The translations under genes and the position numbers were made by a program. The notes beneath the pieces were generated by a model. It worked only from the letters and a program-made list of their open reading frames with translations. It searched no databases and was not told the DNA's origin. Below, one piece after another: positions 18,351 through 27,649 of a stretch of 64,000 nucleotides of DNA (its first letter is position 1; every line of letters starts with the position of its first letter). Where the stretch lies: NCBI GenBank assembly GCA_963744875.1, contig CAVUVQ010000050.1, positions 92,045 to 156,044 of the forward strand, in the 5' to 3' direction. The DNA comes from JACDAE01 sp963744875. GTDB lineage: Bacteria; Chloroflexota; Ktedonobacteria; Ktedonobacterales; Ktedonobacteraceae.

Positions 18351-19394
18351 TCAGTAAGTGGAAGTTGCCACAGATGGTTCCCCCGGCAACATAACATAAT
18401 TGAACGCTGTGCGTGTCGTTACCGGCGCTGTCAGGTGGACAGTAAACCCTACCTGTGGCTGTAAAGAAATATACTGCACTACGACCGGGCCTGGATTTGT
18501 TGTTAAGGTTACCAACACAACGCTTGAGGCGGTTACCAGCGTATTAGCGATCATTATCTCACTTTGCTCATTCTCAAAAGCTCCAGACCCATAGGCGGGA
18601 ACAGGCACGAGGGGAAGATTGCGCCCTGGCATACCAGGAGACTGTTCGTTCAGTGCATTCCTCACGTCTGCCAGTAGTGTTGCGCCTGTTTCCTGTTCCT
18701 CCACACGTGGAGGCTGTGAGACCTTCGTTATTGCCGGTTGCTCAGTCGTTTGCAGGAGCACTTTTCCGTTACGCTTCAATGAGCGCCGCTTCTGAGGTGG
18801 GGCATGTGTCTCCTTTTCGGCAGGATCAGGGGGCGAAGACATAACAGTATCAATCACCCGCACGAGAGGAGGATCAGCAGAGACCAGAGGCACGGAACGT
18901 TGATTTCCGGCGGGCCCTGATTGATACACGTCCATTATGTCCTGGTTCAATGATGGTGTGGAGGATACAAATGCTGTCTGTTGGTGAGGAATCTCTGCTT
19001 TCACAGCGCTAAAAGATGATGTGAAACGCCGGGCCAGGCGTGCTAACATCCCAGAAGGTTGGGAAGATGGCACTGATTGTTGCTCCCCCTCCCCTGTACT
19101 ATAAGAAGATGTTGCTTGATAGGCATCCGTTATCGTCGTCACAGCACGTTCAGGCTGTACTGCGGGTAGCATTCTCGATTGTAAGCTTAAACGCGGCGGC
19201 ACAAGTCCCGTCCCACCTGTGACAGGCTGAGCATCTTCTTGCTCAGCGAGATCCTCATCCCATTGCGACGCAACGACGTGACCATTATCCAGCAGTGCGG
19301 CCTCTACCGAAGCCGAAAGATCAAGCCGTTCTCGTTCAACGCGAGCACGCCATGCCTGACTATTTTGTTCGTTACGCTCTTCACGTAAAGCCAT
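18351..19394 (-). CDS. Disordered protein with C-terminal beta domain, function unknown
   Basis: About 347 residues. The first 240 are Ser/Pro/Gln/Glu-rich and probably disordered (for example TSSYSTGEGEQQSVPSSQPS). The final 70-80 residues form a beta-rich module (IMIANTLVTASSVVLVTLTT, GPVVVQYISLQPQVGFTVHL, TAPVTTRTAFNYVML) resembling the tail-like beta domains found at the ends of bacterial surface and phage-fibre proteins. There is no signal peptide. I chose the ATG at 19394, preceded by GGGAG at good spacing, rather than upstream ATGs. It is convergent with the kinase at 15374. Confidence 0.6.
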   Translation of the reverse strand: MALREERNEQNSQAWRARVERERLDLSASVEAALLDNGHVVASQWDEDLAEQEDAQPVTGGTGLVPPRLSLQSRMLPAVQPERAVTTITDAYQATSSYSTGEGEQQSVPSSQPSGMLARLARRFTSSFSAVKAEIPHQQTAFVSSTPSLNQDIMDVYQSGPAGNQRSVPLVSADPPLVRVIDTVMSSPPDPAEKETHAPPQKRRSLKRNGKVLLQTTEQPAITKVSQPPRVEEQETGATLLADVRNALNEQSPGMPGRNLPLVPVPAYGSGAFENEQSEIMIANTLVTASSVVLVTLTTNPGPVVVQYISLQPQVGFTVHLTAPVTTRTAFNYVMLPGEPSVATSTY

Positions 19395-19623
19395 CACAAC
19401 TCCCATAACACATTTTTTATAAACTAACGATACATGTTGAAACACACAGGCATAGTATAACACAACCCTGACACAAGACTACCAGGAATAGCATATTTGG
19501 CTATCCACCTTTCCCCTATTCAAATTCTATAGGAATTTCGGGAAGTTAGTGCGAGCTTACTTGCCAGCGAGGCTGGAAACCATTACAATGATGCTCTGAT
19601 CGTAGTGATCAACATAAGCATAT

Positions 19624-19645
19624 TACCTGTACTCGTGTACGGGTA
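19624..19645. promoter_or_regulatory. Inverted repeat upstream of the CoxG-like gene
   Basis: TACCTGTAC and GTACGGGTA flank TCGT, with one mismatched pair in otherwise complementary nine-base arms. It lies 36 bases before the start at 19681, a position suited to an operator. Confidence 0.35.
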
Positions 19646-19680
19646 GCATATTTTGTGCTATACAAGGAAGGATTTCTAAG

Positions 19681-20115
19681 ATGAAACTTAGTGGTACACA
19701 TAAGTTCAAAGCATCAAGCACACAGGTATTTAACGCAATACTGAACCCCGAAGTGCTCAAGTCTTGCATTCCTGGCTGCAACTCAATCGAATATCTTGAC
19801 AACAGTCACATCCAGGCCAACCTGGCTCTGCCTTTGCCTGGTCTGAAGGGTCCATACGGGGTCGTAATCAATATCGCCAATCAGCAAGCTCCGAACTACC
19901 TGGAACTACAGGTACAACGCAATGGTCGCGGTGGTTCGGTCAATGCAATTAGCCAGATCAATCTCGCGGATGAAGCAGATGGGGCAATGCTCTCTTACAA
20001 TGCCAATGCCGACCTCTCCGGTACAATCGCTCTCGCCAATAATCCTATCGGTGAAGGTGCGGCCAAAAATGCTCTTGGCACGTTCTTCAAGAACCTGGAT
20101 AAGACAATAGGCTAA
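19681..20115 (+). CDS. CoxG-like SRPBCC protein
   Basis: 144 residues of the START/Bet v 1-like SRPBCC fold, branch CoxG (carbon monoxide dehydrogenase subunit G). The opening MKLSGTHKFKASSTQVFNAI with ILNPEVLKSCIPGCNSIEYL is diagnostic. CoxG helps membrane attachment or metal delivery for CO dehydrogenase in some bacteria, but no cox genes are here, so the role is open. A second member lies convergently at 20242, and a hairpin terminator separates them. AAGGAAGG precedes the ATG. Confidence 0.8.
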   Translation: MKLSGTHKFKASSTQVFNAILNPEVLKSCIPGCNSIEYLDNSHIQANLALPLPGLKGPYGVVINIANQQAPNYLELQVQRNGRGGSVNAISQINLADEADGAMLSYNANADLSGTIALANNPIGEGAAKNALGTFFKNLDKTIG

Positions 20116-20141
20116 CGCAACTGTATTCTATACAATATTAT

Positions 20142-20176
20142 GACGCCCATGTGTCACTGGTCTACACATGGGCGTC
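20142..20176. terminator. Bidirectional hairpin between two CoxG-like genes
   Basis: Perfect 13-base arms (GACGCCCATGTGT and its complement) around a nine-base loop, placed between converging genes. There is no long T-run on either side, so termination is inferred from position and stability. Confidence 0.6.
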
Positions 20177-20241
20177 GTCAATGCGGCTCTACACCGACGT
20201 ATTTCGTGCATTGGCAACCACAGCAATGGTGGAATGTTGCG

Positions 20242-20697
20242 TTACTCTGCTACCGTGGATGTCTGCAATTTCGCCTTTAAACAGTCAAAAAACTGTCCGG
20301 TTAACTTCTCGGCGGTCCCATTCATAAGACGCGCTCCTACGCTGGCAATAGTTCCACTCACTACGACGTGGGCACTCCAATCCATCTGTGTCTTTTCGGC
20401 ATCGATTGCGGTAAGATGCATATTGCCCGCCAATTCAACTGCACTACCCGGTGCTTTGCCACGCCCTTTGACGATCATCACATCCGGTTCCTGCATCTCA
20501 CGCGTCACGTCCAGCGTAAACTTTGCCTTGACCGGTCCAACACCCACGGCAATAACCGCCTTCCAGTGCTCCTCACCCAATACCTCCAGGCTCTGAAAAC
20601 CGGGTGCACATTCTGCTACCTTGTTGACATCATATAAATAGGCCCATACGTCCTTTTGTGATGCTTCCATCGTCTGAGTCCCTGAAAATTCCATCAT
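20242..20697 (-). CDS. CoxG-like SRPBCC protein (second copy)
   Basis: 151 residues with the CoxG pattern: MEFSGTQTMEASQKDVWAYL, CAPGFQSLEVLGEEHWKAVI, then VGPVKAKFTLDVTREM and a C-terminal helix TAEKLTGQFFDCLKAKL. Compared with the gene at 19681 it has the fuller ligand-pocket strand VKAKFTLDV. The two are paralogues in opposite orientation rather than a tandem copy. GAAGGGGA precedes the start, and either of two adjacent ATGs could be used. No CO dehydrogenase genes are seen. Confidence 0.8.
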   Translation of the reverse strand: MMEFSGTQTMEASQKDVWAYLYDVNKVAECAPGFQSLEVLGEEHWKAVIAVGVGPVKAKFTLDVTREMQEPDVMIVKGRGKAPGSAVELAGNMHLTAIDAEKTQMDWSAHVVVSGTIASVGARLMNGTAEKLTGQFFDCLKAKLQTSTVAE

Positions 20698-20889
20698 ATT
20701 TCCCCTTCTTTAGCCCCGAATGTGACCTGATAGTATCAGAGCAAAAATCCACGGCGCTGTGTGGTTGTTTGCATCATATCACAATTTGTGTTGCCTGCTT
20801 TTTCCAGTATAAACAAGACTCCTGCTAAGCTCCAAAGCGGGTAAAATGAGGACATAAGTCATCCAGACGAGAGGTTTTTTAGAAGACCA

Positions 20890-21720
20890 TTATACGTCCT
20901 TGCTCATCTCAGCAAAGACCTGTTCGATGGCCCTGGGCAAGCGTTCTTCGGTACCACGAGGAGCGACCTCTTGCATCTGTTGAGCAACTTTTGTGATTGT
21001 CGTCTCACGGTCCCAACCACTCGCGATGGCTTCACCGACCTGTGCTCTCAACGTAATAAACCAATGACGCAGATCAGCAAGCGCGGCAGGCGTCTGGATC
21101 GGACCATGGCCGGGGATAGCATACGCCGCCTCCAATTGCTCTAATTGTTCCAGGGCATGAACCCAATGCTCTGTATTTCCCCCCGGCGGTGTCGCTGGCA
21201 CAATTGCGTTGAAGAGAAGATCGCCCGTGAACAGCACACGTGATTGCGGCAACCACGCTACACTGTCGCTCGGACTATGGGCGATACCCAGATACAGAAG
21301 CTGCACTTCGATGTCACCGATGAATAGGGTCATCTTGTCTTGAAATGTAACGGTAGGAGGCGTGATTATTACATCACTGACGAAGGCACCCATGCGTGGA
21401 TTCTGCTTCCAATTGGCAAGCGTCTGCTCACCATTGGCAACAAGATCATTGCGCACTCCCTCATGTGCGATAATCGGGCAATCGGCAAAAACCTGGTTCC
21501 CATAAACATGATCACCATGCGGATGCGTATTAAAAAGATAGAGCGCTCCCTCTTTACGATATTCCTGCGTGGCAGCACGCAAAGGAGTGGCCTCGACGGC
21601 GGCAATACCAGAATCCACGACGAGCACGTTCCCACCCTCGCTGATGATGCCACGATTGCAGACACCACCCAGCGCAGCATTGACTCCCGGTACTATTTCT
21701 TGTATGCTAAGATCAGACAT
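20890..21720 (-). CDS. MBL-fold metallo-hydrolase
   Basis: 276 residues of the metallo-beta-lactamase fold. The metal motif HxHxDH appears in FNTHPHGDHVYGNQVF. Further ligands are the His in YLGIAHSPSDSVAW, the Asp in VLFTGDLLFN, and the late His in AIPGHGPIQTPAAL. This close resemblance to generic MBL hydrolases (cyclase/glyoxalase-II-like) does not fix a substrate. GAAGGAAA lies upstream of the ATG. It is a single-gene unit. Confidence 0.88.
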   Translation of the reverse strand: MSDLSIQEIVPGVNAALGGVCNRGIISEGGNVLVVDSGIAAVEATPLRAATQEYRKEGALYLFNTHPHGDHVYGNQVFADCPIIAHEGVRNDLVANGEQTLANWKQNPRMGAFVSDVIITPPTVTFQDKMTLFIGDIEVQLLYLGIAHSPSDSVAWLPQSRVLFTGDLLFNAIVPATPPGGNTEHWVHALEQLEQLEAAYAIPGHGPIQTPAALADLRHWFITLRAQVGEAIASGWDRETTITKVAQQMQEVAPRGTEERLPRAIEQVFAEMSKDV

Positions 21721-21909
21721 AGTTTTTCCTTCTTTTCAATTTTTTCTCAAACATTAGTCTCTTTATTTCATACCACATATTTTCGTTTACGTCTATGTTA
21801 AACTTAGTTCACACCTCAATCCATCGTAGATGGACACGTTGGTAGTTTTCTGGACCCCGGACAAATCAGTTAAAATTCATACGTAAAAATCTATTAGAAA
21901 GTTTGCAAC

Positions 21910-22044
21910 ATGTGCTGAGAGGCTGATGAAAAAGAGAAACATTGTATTAGCACACGTGCTGATGAGGAGGGTGAACATGAGACGTTGAAAGCGGATGCGA
22001 TAGAGACTTATCCCATTTATCCTACTGATGATGAAAAAATATGA
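21910..22044 (+). other. Candidate small ORF, frame interrupted
   Basis: A codon-like open stretch rich in Asp/Glu/Lys reads ADEKEKHCISTRADEEGEHE, then LKADAIETYPIYPTDDEKI, ending TGA at 22042-22044 immediately before a terminator hairpin. No full-length start is in frame: an ATG at 21910 is followed by TGA at codon 3. A strong AGGAGG-type site precedes an ATG at 21977 that would enter this frame after one inserted base, giving about 21 residues. It may be a small peptide gene hit by a frame error, a remnant, or chance. Confidence 0.3.
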
Positions 22045-22097
22045 TGTCTGGTGGGAAACCCTTGTGAAGAGTCCAGCAGGGGCTTCCCACTAGACAT
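22044..22097. terminator. Hairpin terminator between small ORF and peptide gene
   Basis: ATGTCTGGTGGGAA and TTCCCACTAGACAT pair, with one G-T pair, around a spacer that itself contains CCC/GGG. It sits between the plus-strand small ORF and the minus-strand leader-peptide gene, so it could end both transcripts. Confidence 0.5.
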
Positions 22098-22178
22098 TAT
22101 GGAAAGTCATTCTTGAAATTATTTATATCAAGATGACTTATGATATCTCGTGAGAAAAGGTATGGTAAGCATATTCTC

Positions 22179-22489
22179 CTACCAGTTGCATCCTGGTCTA
22201 CCCTCGAAGGATGGGCCACCCTCGAAAGACGGTCCACCGAAACAGGATGGGTCACCCTCGAAAGATGGTTCACCAAACAAGATGGTCCACCCTCGAAAGA
22301 CGGTCCACCGAAACAGGATGGGCCACCATAGCCAAAGAAGGGGTATCCACCGGTATCCCGGTCATTGTGACGCCAGCGATGATGACCCCAATCATTGTCA
22401 TCATGCTCACCTCTCCACCCACCAACGACGTTTTTCAGATCACTATCATTCAGTTCGAAGGCTATGACCTGCTCTTCATTTAAATTCAT
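22179..22489 (-). CDS. Double-glycine-leader peptide precursor with hexapeptide repeats (one frameshift)
   Basis: The N-terminus MNLNEEQVIAFELNDSDLKN plus VVGG is a classic leader for peptides cut after Gly-Gly by bacteriocin/RiPP exporters. After the cut comes a Trp/His/Asp-rich stretch (WRGEHDDNDWGHHRWRHNDR), then hexapeptides of form GxPSCF or GxPSFE. The frame as read is lost at about 22274, where CACCAAACA lacks one base compared with CCACCGAAACA in the sister repeats. Restoring it gives seven hexapeptides and a GRPGCNW end with stop at 22179-22181, 103 residues and four Cys. Unrestored, the frame runs to 22097 without repeats. AAAGGA lies upstream. No maturation enzyme or exporter is in the window. 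Confidence 0.6.
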
Positions 22490-22818
22490 GTCAACAGTTT
22501 CCTTTCTTCTTACAAGAGAGAACAGCAATGAGTATCTCTTGTATCATTGATCAGGTGCGGAAAGCGTTTACATAAATATATCATACATTTTTCTCTTTTA
22601 CCATCTTATCGTATCCACGAAGTCTATATTAATATATCCTCTGTATACGTCTTTGAGTGCACCTATATTTATTATACTCGCAGGTGTATAAATAGGAAAC
22701 AAAGTATTTTTTAAGGGGAGGTAGAATGCCCCAAAAGAGAGGTTGATTTGCGTTTCTTTCAACTATCCATTATAGTAAATCAATAGTATTGCAACAAAAA
22801 GGATATTTTTAAAAGCGT

Positions 22819-25206
22819 ATGGATAACGATAAACAACAGCAACCACCACAATCTCCCCAATGGGTATATAATCAAGATCAACCACAGGCACCGCAAGCGG
22901 TGCCATTTAATGCTTATAATAACTATCCTCCACCAGAGAATAATCAACAATTCCCATCAGCGCCGTTACCTTATGACTATGATCCGAACCTGACGATGGA
23001 TATGGGCAACTCCCTGAGCTATGGGCAGACCATGGACTTCCATGCCAGTAGTATGCCTCAGCCCACCCATTCCATACCTCGCATACGTGAGAGACGCTTT
23101 AAGGAACTGCGTGAGAAACGGACGCGCAATAAACCAGTTCGCGGCTACCCGGATGTTGAAGCTCTTCAGCAACAACGTAAAGCTTCAGGCTTGCTGGCAA
23201 ATGATAATACGCTCATTCCCGGTAAAAACATCATCGGCTCTTTATTTGGAAAAGGCAAGGCAAATAATCGTGGAACCAGACCAGGAACGCCAGAGAACTG
23301 GAGTGGCTCGGGAGTACATGGGATGCCAGGAGACTGGAGTGGCTCGGGAGTGCATGGAACACCTGCGGATTGGAGCAACTCGGGAGTGTATGGGATGCCA
23401 GGAGACTGGAGCGGTTCAGGGGTATATGGAGCATCAGAGACGGCAGTGGCAGAACCACATCCGCCCACACAAGGACAGGCGCATGGAACATTGGTGGCGG
23501 CGGCCACAGGGGCGCAAGATACAGGGATGATCCAACGCGTCAAGGTTGCACGCGCGGCATTCCTGATTACCAGGCGCATTTATGTTCAGCAGCGTTCTTG
23601 GACTGGTGCGCACATTCCTTTTTCCTTATGTCTTTGGGGTTAGTGGTATTTCTGACGCGTATGTACAAGCATACATTATTCCAAATTTGCTGTATACAGT
23701 TATTGCAGGAGGTGCGCTTAGCTCGGCGTTTATTCCAGTCTTTACGCGCTATGCAGAGGGTTTGAAAGACGAGAATACTGCGTGGCATATTGCGAGTAGC
23801 GCACTGAATATTTCTGTGGTTATGATGTTGGCTTTTCTATCATTGCGATGATTCTTGCACCGATAATCGTGCCAATTTATGCTCCGGTGAGTGATGTTTT
23901 TACACCCGCTGACCAGAATTGGCATGACTCTGACACGTATCATACTGGTTCAGGCAATTGTTCTTGGTTCAGGTGTTATAGTTAGTTCTGTCCTCAATGC
24001 CAAACAGCATTTCACTCGTACCTCAATCGGTGCCGTCCTCTACAATGTGGGTCAGATTATTGGCTTTCTTCCTGGCGTCTTCCTCTCATCTCATTCACGA
24101 AGTAGCAATCCCAGCGATTTCGCCATCTATTCAGCTACGTGGGGTATTGTGCTGGCTGCTATCCTCCAGATTAGCGTACAAATCCCTGGCCTGTTCAAAG
24201 TGAAGATGCACTATACATTCTCTTTCGATTGGCGACATCCAGGAGTTAGACAGATCGGGCGGCAAATGGTGCCACGCGCTATTAACGCTGCCATGCTCTC
24301 GTTCAGTACCGCATTGTGATCGCTTTCTCCTCTCTTTTCTAGTTGCAGTGGCAGGTGCTCAGGCGGTCGCTGGGCCTGTCAACAGAATATTTACAGGCTT
24401 TTTCTATCCTTATATTGCCCGTCTCGATCTTTGGCTCTTCTGTCTCGACAGCCGCTTTCCCAACTCTGGCAAGCTATGTAGCGCGTGAACGCTTCGACCG
24501 CGTACGTAGTATCATTATGGAAACATTACGCAGCATCCTTTTCCTCTCCATTCCCTCCTGCGTTGGCCTCATTATTCTGGCATTACCAATCATCCAGGCG
24601 CTCCTGGAGCATGGTCGTTTTACACTAGGAAACGCTCAGCTCACAGCAGTTCCCCTGATTTTTTTTGCAGTGGGCCTACCCGGTCTGGCTGCTGTCGAGA
24701 TCCTTACCCGCGCCTTCTATGCCTTGCGCGATAGTAAAACTCCTGTCGTTATCAGCATCATCCAATTTATCCTGAAGATCGCACTCAGTATCGTTTTGAT
24801 CAATCTCTCAGTCTTCGGTCTGCAATGGGGTGTTGCAGCTCTGGCCTTTTCAACGTCGGTCGCCAGTTTTCTTGAGGCGGTCGTGCTGTTCATTTTGCTG
24901 TATCGGCGTATTGGTGGGTTCGATCTACGCGCCTTTGTCAGTTTTCTTGGACGTGCTCTGGTTGCTTCGCTTGGAATGGGCGTCGTGCTCTTTATTGTAC
25001 GTAACATACTCGATCGCATGATTAATACAACGACCAGCCATACGCTCTCCGTGAGTGGGATTTTCCTGGCCCTCATCAAGCTACTGATCGAGCTGGGTAT
25101 TGGCTCTCTGGTCTTTCTGATCATTGCCCGCCGTCTCAATATCGAAGAAATGGAGTCCGGCCCGGTACGCAAGATCCTCAATCGGTTACGCATCTCGTGG
25201 CTTTGA
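22819..25206 (+). pseudogene. murJ: MurJ (MviN)-family lipid II flippase, frame broken five times
   Basis: MurJ flips lipid II across the membrane for peptidoglycan synthesis. Conserved segments occur in successive frames: GLVRTFLFPYVFGVSGISDA and IPNLLYTVIAGGALSSAFIP (from 23582), IAMILAPIIVPIYAP (about 23836), TRIILVQAIVLGSGVIVSSV (from 23930), RFLLSFLVAVAGAQAVAG (about 24317), and LPVSIFGSSVSTAAFPTLAS to the end (24400-25206). Single-base changes near 23572, 23835, 23925, 24316 and 24393 would restore one protein of about 795 residues. It carries a cytoplasmic N-terminal extension of about 250 residues, Gln/Pro-rich with 12-residue repeats, not seen in ordinary MurJ. If a true pseudogene, another flippase must exist elsewhere. 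Confidence 0.8.
23284..23427 (+). repeat. Four tandem 36-base repeats in the MurJ extension
   Basis: Four in-frame copies encode 12-residue units of the form GxPxxWSxSGVx (for example GMPGDWSGSGVH and GTPADWSNSGVY). They stay in frame, so the unit is kept as protein. Copy number could vary by slippage. Confidence 0.8.
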
Positions 25207-25216
25207 TATGCCGCCC

Positions 25217-25276
25217 GATTGATCGCGCCCGCGTGTGGCATGATGAATGGTTCCACATACGCGGGCGCGATCAATC
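25217..25276. terminator. Palindrome between converging murJ and histidine kinase
   Basis: Arms starting GATTGATCGCGCCCGCGT are almost perfectly complementary (two-base difference) around a short loop. Located in the 76-base gap between two converging genes, it probably terminates both. It shares GATTGATCGCGCCC with the palindrome at 44600, so it belongs to a repeat family. Confidence 0.6.
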
Positions 25277-25282
25277 AGGCCC

Positions 25283-27499
25283 CTACATTCCGGCGGTCAT
25301 GGGCACCTGTGCCCCCACATTCTCCGCGTCCAGATCTGGTTGTTCAGCATTATTGATAACAGGCACCAGCGGCAGGTAGAGAGTAAATGCACTCCCCTGG
25401 CCTGGATTACTGACAAGCTTTAAAGTGCCTCCTAACAGGAAGCTTAACTGGTGCACAATCGAGAGGCCCAGCCCGGTGCCACCATATTTACGAGTTATAC
25501 TACTATCGCCCTGATAGAACGCATCAAAAATGTGTTCCTGAACTTCTGGCGCAATTCCAATGCCAGTATCTTTCACCGTCAGGGCAATGCACTTCTCTTC
25601 ATTATCTGGGAGGAACGCATGCGTCACTTCCACACAAACCTCCCCTTGCTCTGTGAACTTGATGGCATTGGAGAGTAAGTTGAGCAAAATCTGGTGGAGC
25701 TTGTCTGGATCGCTCTCGATCTCGTCGATACCCTGGGCAAAGTGAGTCAGCAGAGATACCTTTTTTTCGCTTGCCAGAGGACGAATTTCTTCAATAATAT
25801 CCGAGATGAGCGTAGACAACTGCACCGTACAGATATTCACGTTCATACGTCCAGCTTCAATCTTGAGTAGATCCAGCGTATCATTGATCAGGCTCAGCAG
25901 ATGATTGCCGTTTTTGATGATGCGCCCGATGTTGTCCCGGTTGCGTTGCTCGTTGTGCGGCCTACATTCCAGATCGCGCAAGATAATCTGGCTGAACCCT
26001 AGAATGGCTGTTAAGGGAGTGCGCAGTTCGTGCGTCATCGTTGACAGAAATTGGGTACGGGCTTTATTAGCTTCTTCAAGCGTTCCATTGAGCATACGGA
26101 GTTCGTTCCGCTGAATGCGCAAAGAAACGTTCATCTGCTCCTGCTCACGATTTTTAGCAATCAGTTCCTCGGCCTGAGCTTGAATATGTTCATAAGCTTT
26201 CGTATGACTGATGACAGTGGAGAGATTGCTGGAGACGACCGTGAGAATGTTGCGTGCCTGTTCAGTCATTGAATAAAGCGAACCAAACACCATGACGCCC
26301 AACAGGTCTTTCCCCTGAATCAATGGCAGATGGTACATACTGCCAGGTAAAACTTTCCCCAGCACTGTTTTAGCGATGAAATTGCCCGCTTCACTCGGTA
26401 CAGGAGCGCGTATATAGAAAGGTGAACGCTTCAATGCCGTGCTACCAATCATACCTTCACCCATCGCAAACTCCTGCGTCAGTTCCGCAAAGTCAAAGCC
26501 CTGCGCACCCACCAGTACCAGGCGCTCTTTACGCACATCATACAGGTACAGAGCCGCAAGTTGCAGATGAAGCAAGGTCAACGCCTTATCCAGAAAAGTG
26601 GTGACCAATGTATCAAAATCAAGGGTGCTGGTGAGCAATGTGTTGAGCTGGAGTACGCTCTCCATAACATCACGATCTTTTTGCGCCGCACTTTGCTGCT
26701 GTAAAGCCGTTGCCATCGCATTAAAGGTTTTACCCAATTGGGAGAGTTCCAGGCTCTCTAACTCAGGAACACGGATAGCAAAATTGCCTTCCCCTAAACT
26801 ATTGGAAGTATCCTCCAGAATGGCTAGCTGACGATAAAGCGCATCGGCAAAACGGATAAACATGCGCCAGAGAAGTAGAATAACAAGGAGTGAGAGGAGG
26901 AGTGAGATACTGGTAGCAACTAAGTTGAGCGCATCCATCCAGCTTTGTTGCTGCTCCACATCAAGACGAGATGCATCTTGTAAATGGGCTGCCACCAGAC
27001 GATAGTGATCAAAAAGCAATTTTCCTTGCTGGATAGTGCTTTCGGTCAGCACAAGCGTTCTCCGCCCATTGCGCATATTCGCTAGCTGAACCTGCGCATA
27101 ATTTTCGTACCACGTATCAGCCTGAACCTCTACCTCCGGCAAAGCTGCCCGTGTATTACTAAAGTTATGCGTGTCAAGCAGTTCATGCACTTGACCCAAC
27201 ATGGTTAGATACGTCTCATGACCACGATAAAATGGTTCGAGGAAAATCGTATTAGCGGTCGCGATATAACCACGTATCCCTGTTTCTTGATCGATCATCG
27301 CGCTCTGGAGGCCATTAATATCGTCACGTAATGTCAGGCTGTCGATGCTTGCGTTATGTTGTAGAGCAGAGGTAAGAATACTCGCGCTAAGATGGATTAT
27401 CAGAACAACGAGCAAAAGCCCCATGTTGAAGAAGAGACGCGTGCGTATCTGCGTCACTAAGCTGCCGCGCTTTTCATGTGTAGAAAAGAGATGTTCCAT
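25283..27499 (-). CDS. Membrane sensor histidine kinase (CHASE3-HAMP-GAF)
   Basis: About 738 residues. Two membrane helices (GLLLVVLIIHLSASILTSAL and ATSISLLLSLLVILLLW) flank a CHASE3-type extracellular sensor with AMIDQETGIRGYIATANTIF. HAMP, GAF, then HisKA (His about 490 in STMTHELRTPLTAILGFSQ) and HATPase (LLSNAIKFTEQ, DTGIGIAPEVQEHIFDAF, GGTGLGLSIVHQL) follow. The start at 27499 has GAGGGAG upstream, chosen over a longer frame without a site. The divergently placed response regulator at 27650 is the likely partner, since it lies 150 bases away. Confidence 0.93.
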   Translation of the reverse strand: MEHLFSTHEKRGSLVTQIRTRLFFNMGLLLVVLIIHLSASILTSALQHNASIDSLTLRDDINGLQSAMIDQETGIRGYIATANTIFLEPFYRGHETYLTMLGQVHELLDTHNFSNTRAALPEVEVQADTWYENYAQVQLANMRNGRRTLVLTESTIQQGKLLFDHYRLVAAHLQDASRLDVEQQQSWMDALNLVATSISLLLSLLVILLLWRMFIRFADALYRQLAILEDTSNSLGEGNFAIRVPELESLELSQLGKTFNAMATALQQQSAAQKDRDVMESVLQLNTLLTSTLDFDTLVTTFLDKALTLLHLQLAALYLYDVRKERLVLVGAQGFDFAELTQEFAMGEGMIGSTALKRSPFYIRAPVPSEAGNFIAKTVLGKVLPGSMYHLPLIQGKDLLGVMVFGSLYSMTEQARNILTVVSSNLSTVISHTKAYEHIQAQAEELIAKNREQEQMNVSLRIQRNELRMLNGTLEEANKARTQFLSTMTHELRTPLTAILGFSQIILRDLECRPHNEQRNRDNIGRIIKNGNHLLSLINDTLDLLKIEAGRMNVNICTVQLSTLISDIIEEIRPLASEKKVSLLTHFAQGIDEIESDPDKLHQILLNLLSNAIKFTEQGEVCVEVTHAFLPDNEEKCIALTVKDTGIGIAPEVQEHIFDAFYQGDSSITRKYGGTGLGLSIVHQLSFLLGGTLKLVSNPGQGSAFTLYLPLVPVINNAEQPDLDAENVGAQVPMTAGM

Positions 27500-27649
27500 A
27501 GATATTCTCCCTCGGTTGCTCTCTCCAACAAGCAACTAGATGTACCATAAAAAGTATACGCCTGCCACAAAAAGCTGAGGTTTTCGTGGCGACTATACTG
27601 AAAACAGGAAAAGGGAAAAAGGTAGTTTTCTAGTAAGGAGCTGTGTTCT

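Noticed and set aside
22150..22483. Plus-strand collagen-like frames rich in GPPSKDGPP
   Set aside because: They are the antisense of the leader-peptide gene's repeats. The minus strand has the leader, start site and repeat logic.
23284..23427. Slippage-based phase variation of murJ through the 36-base repeats
   Set aside because: The unit length is a multiple of three, so changes in copy number would not shift frame. The frame breaks lie elsewhere.
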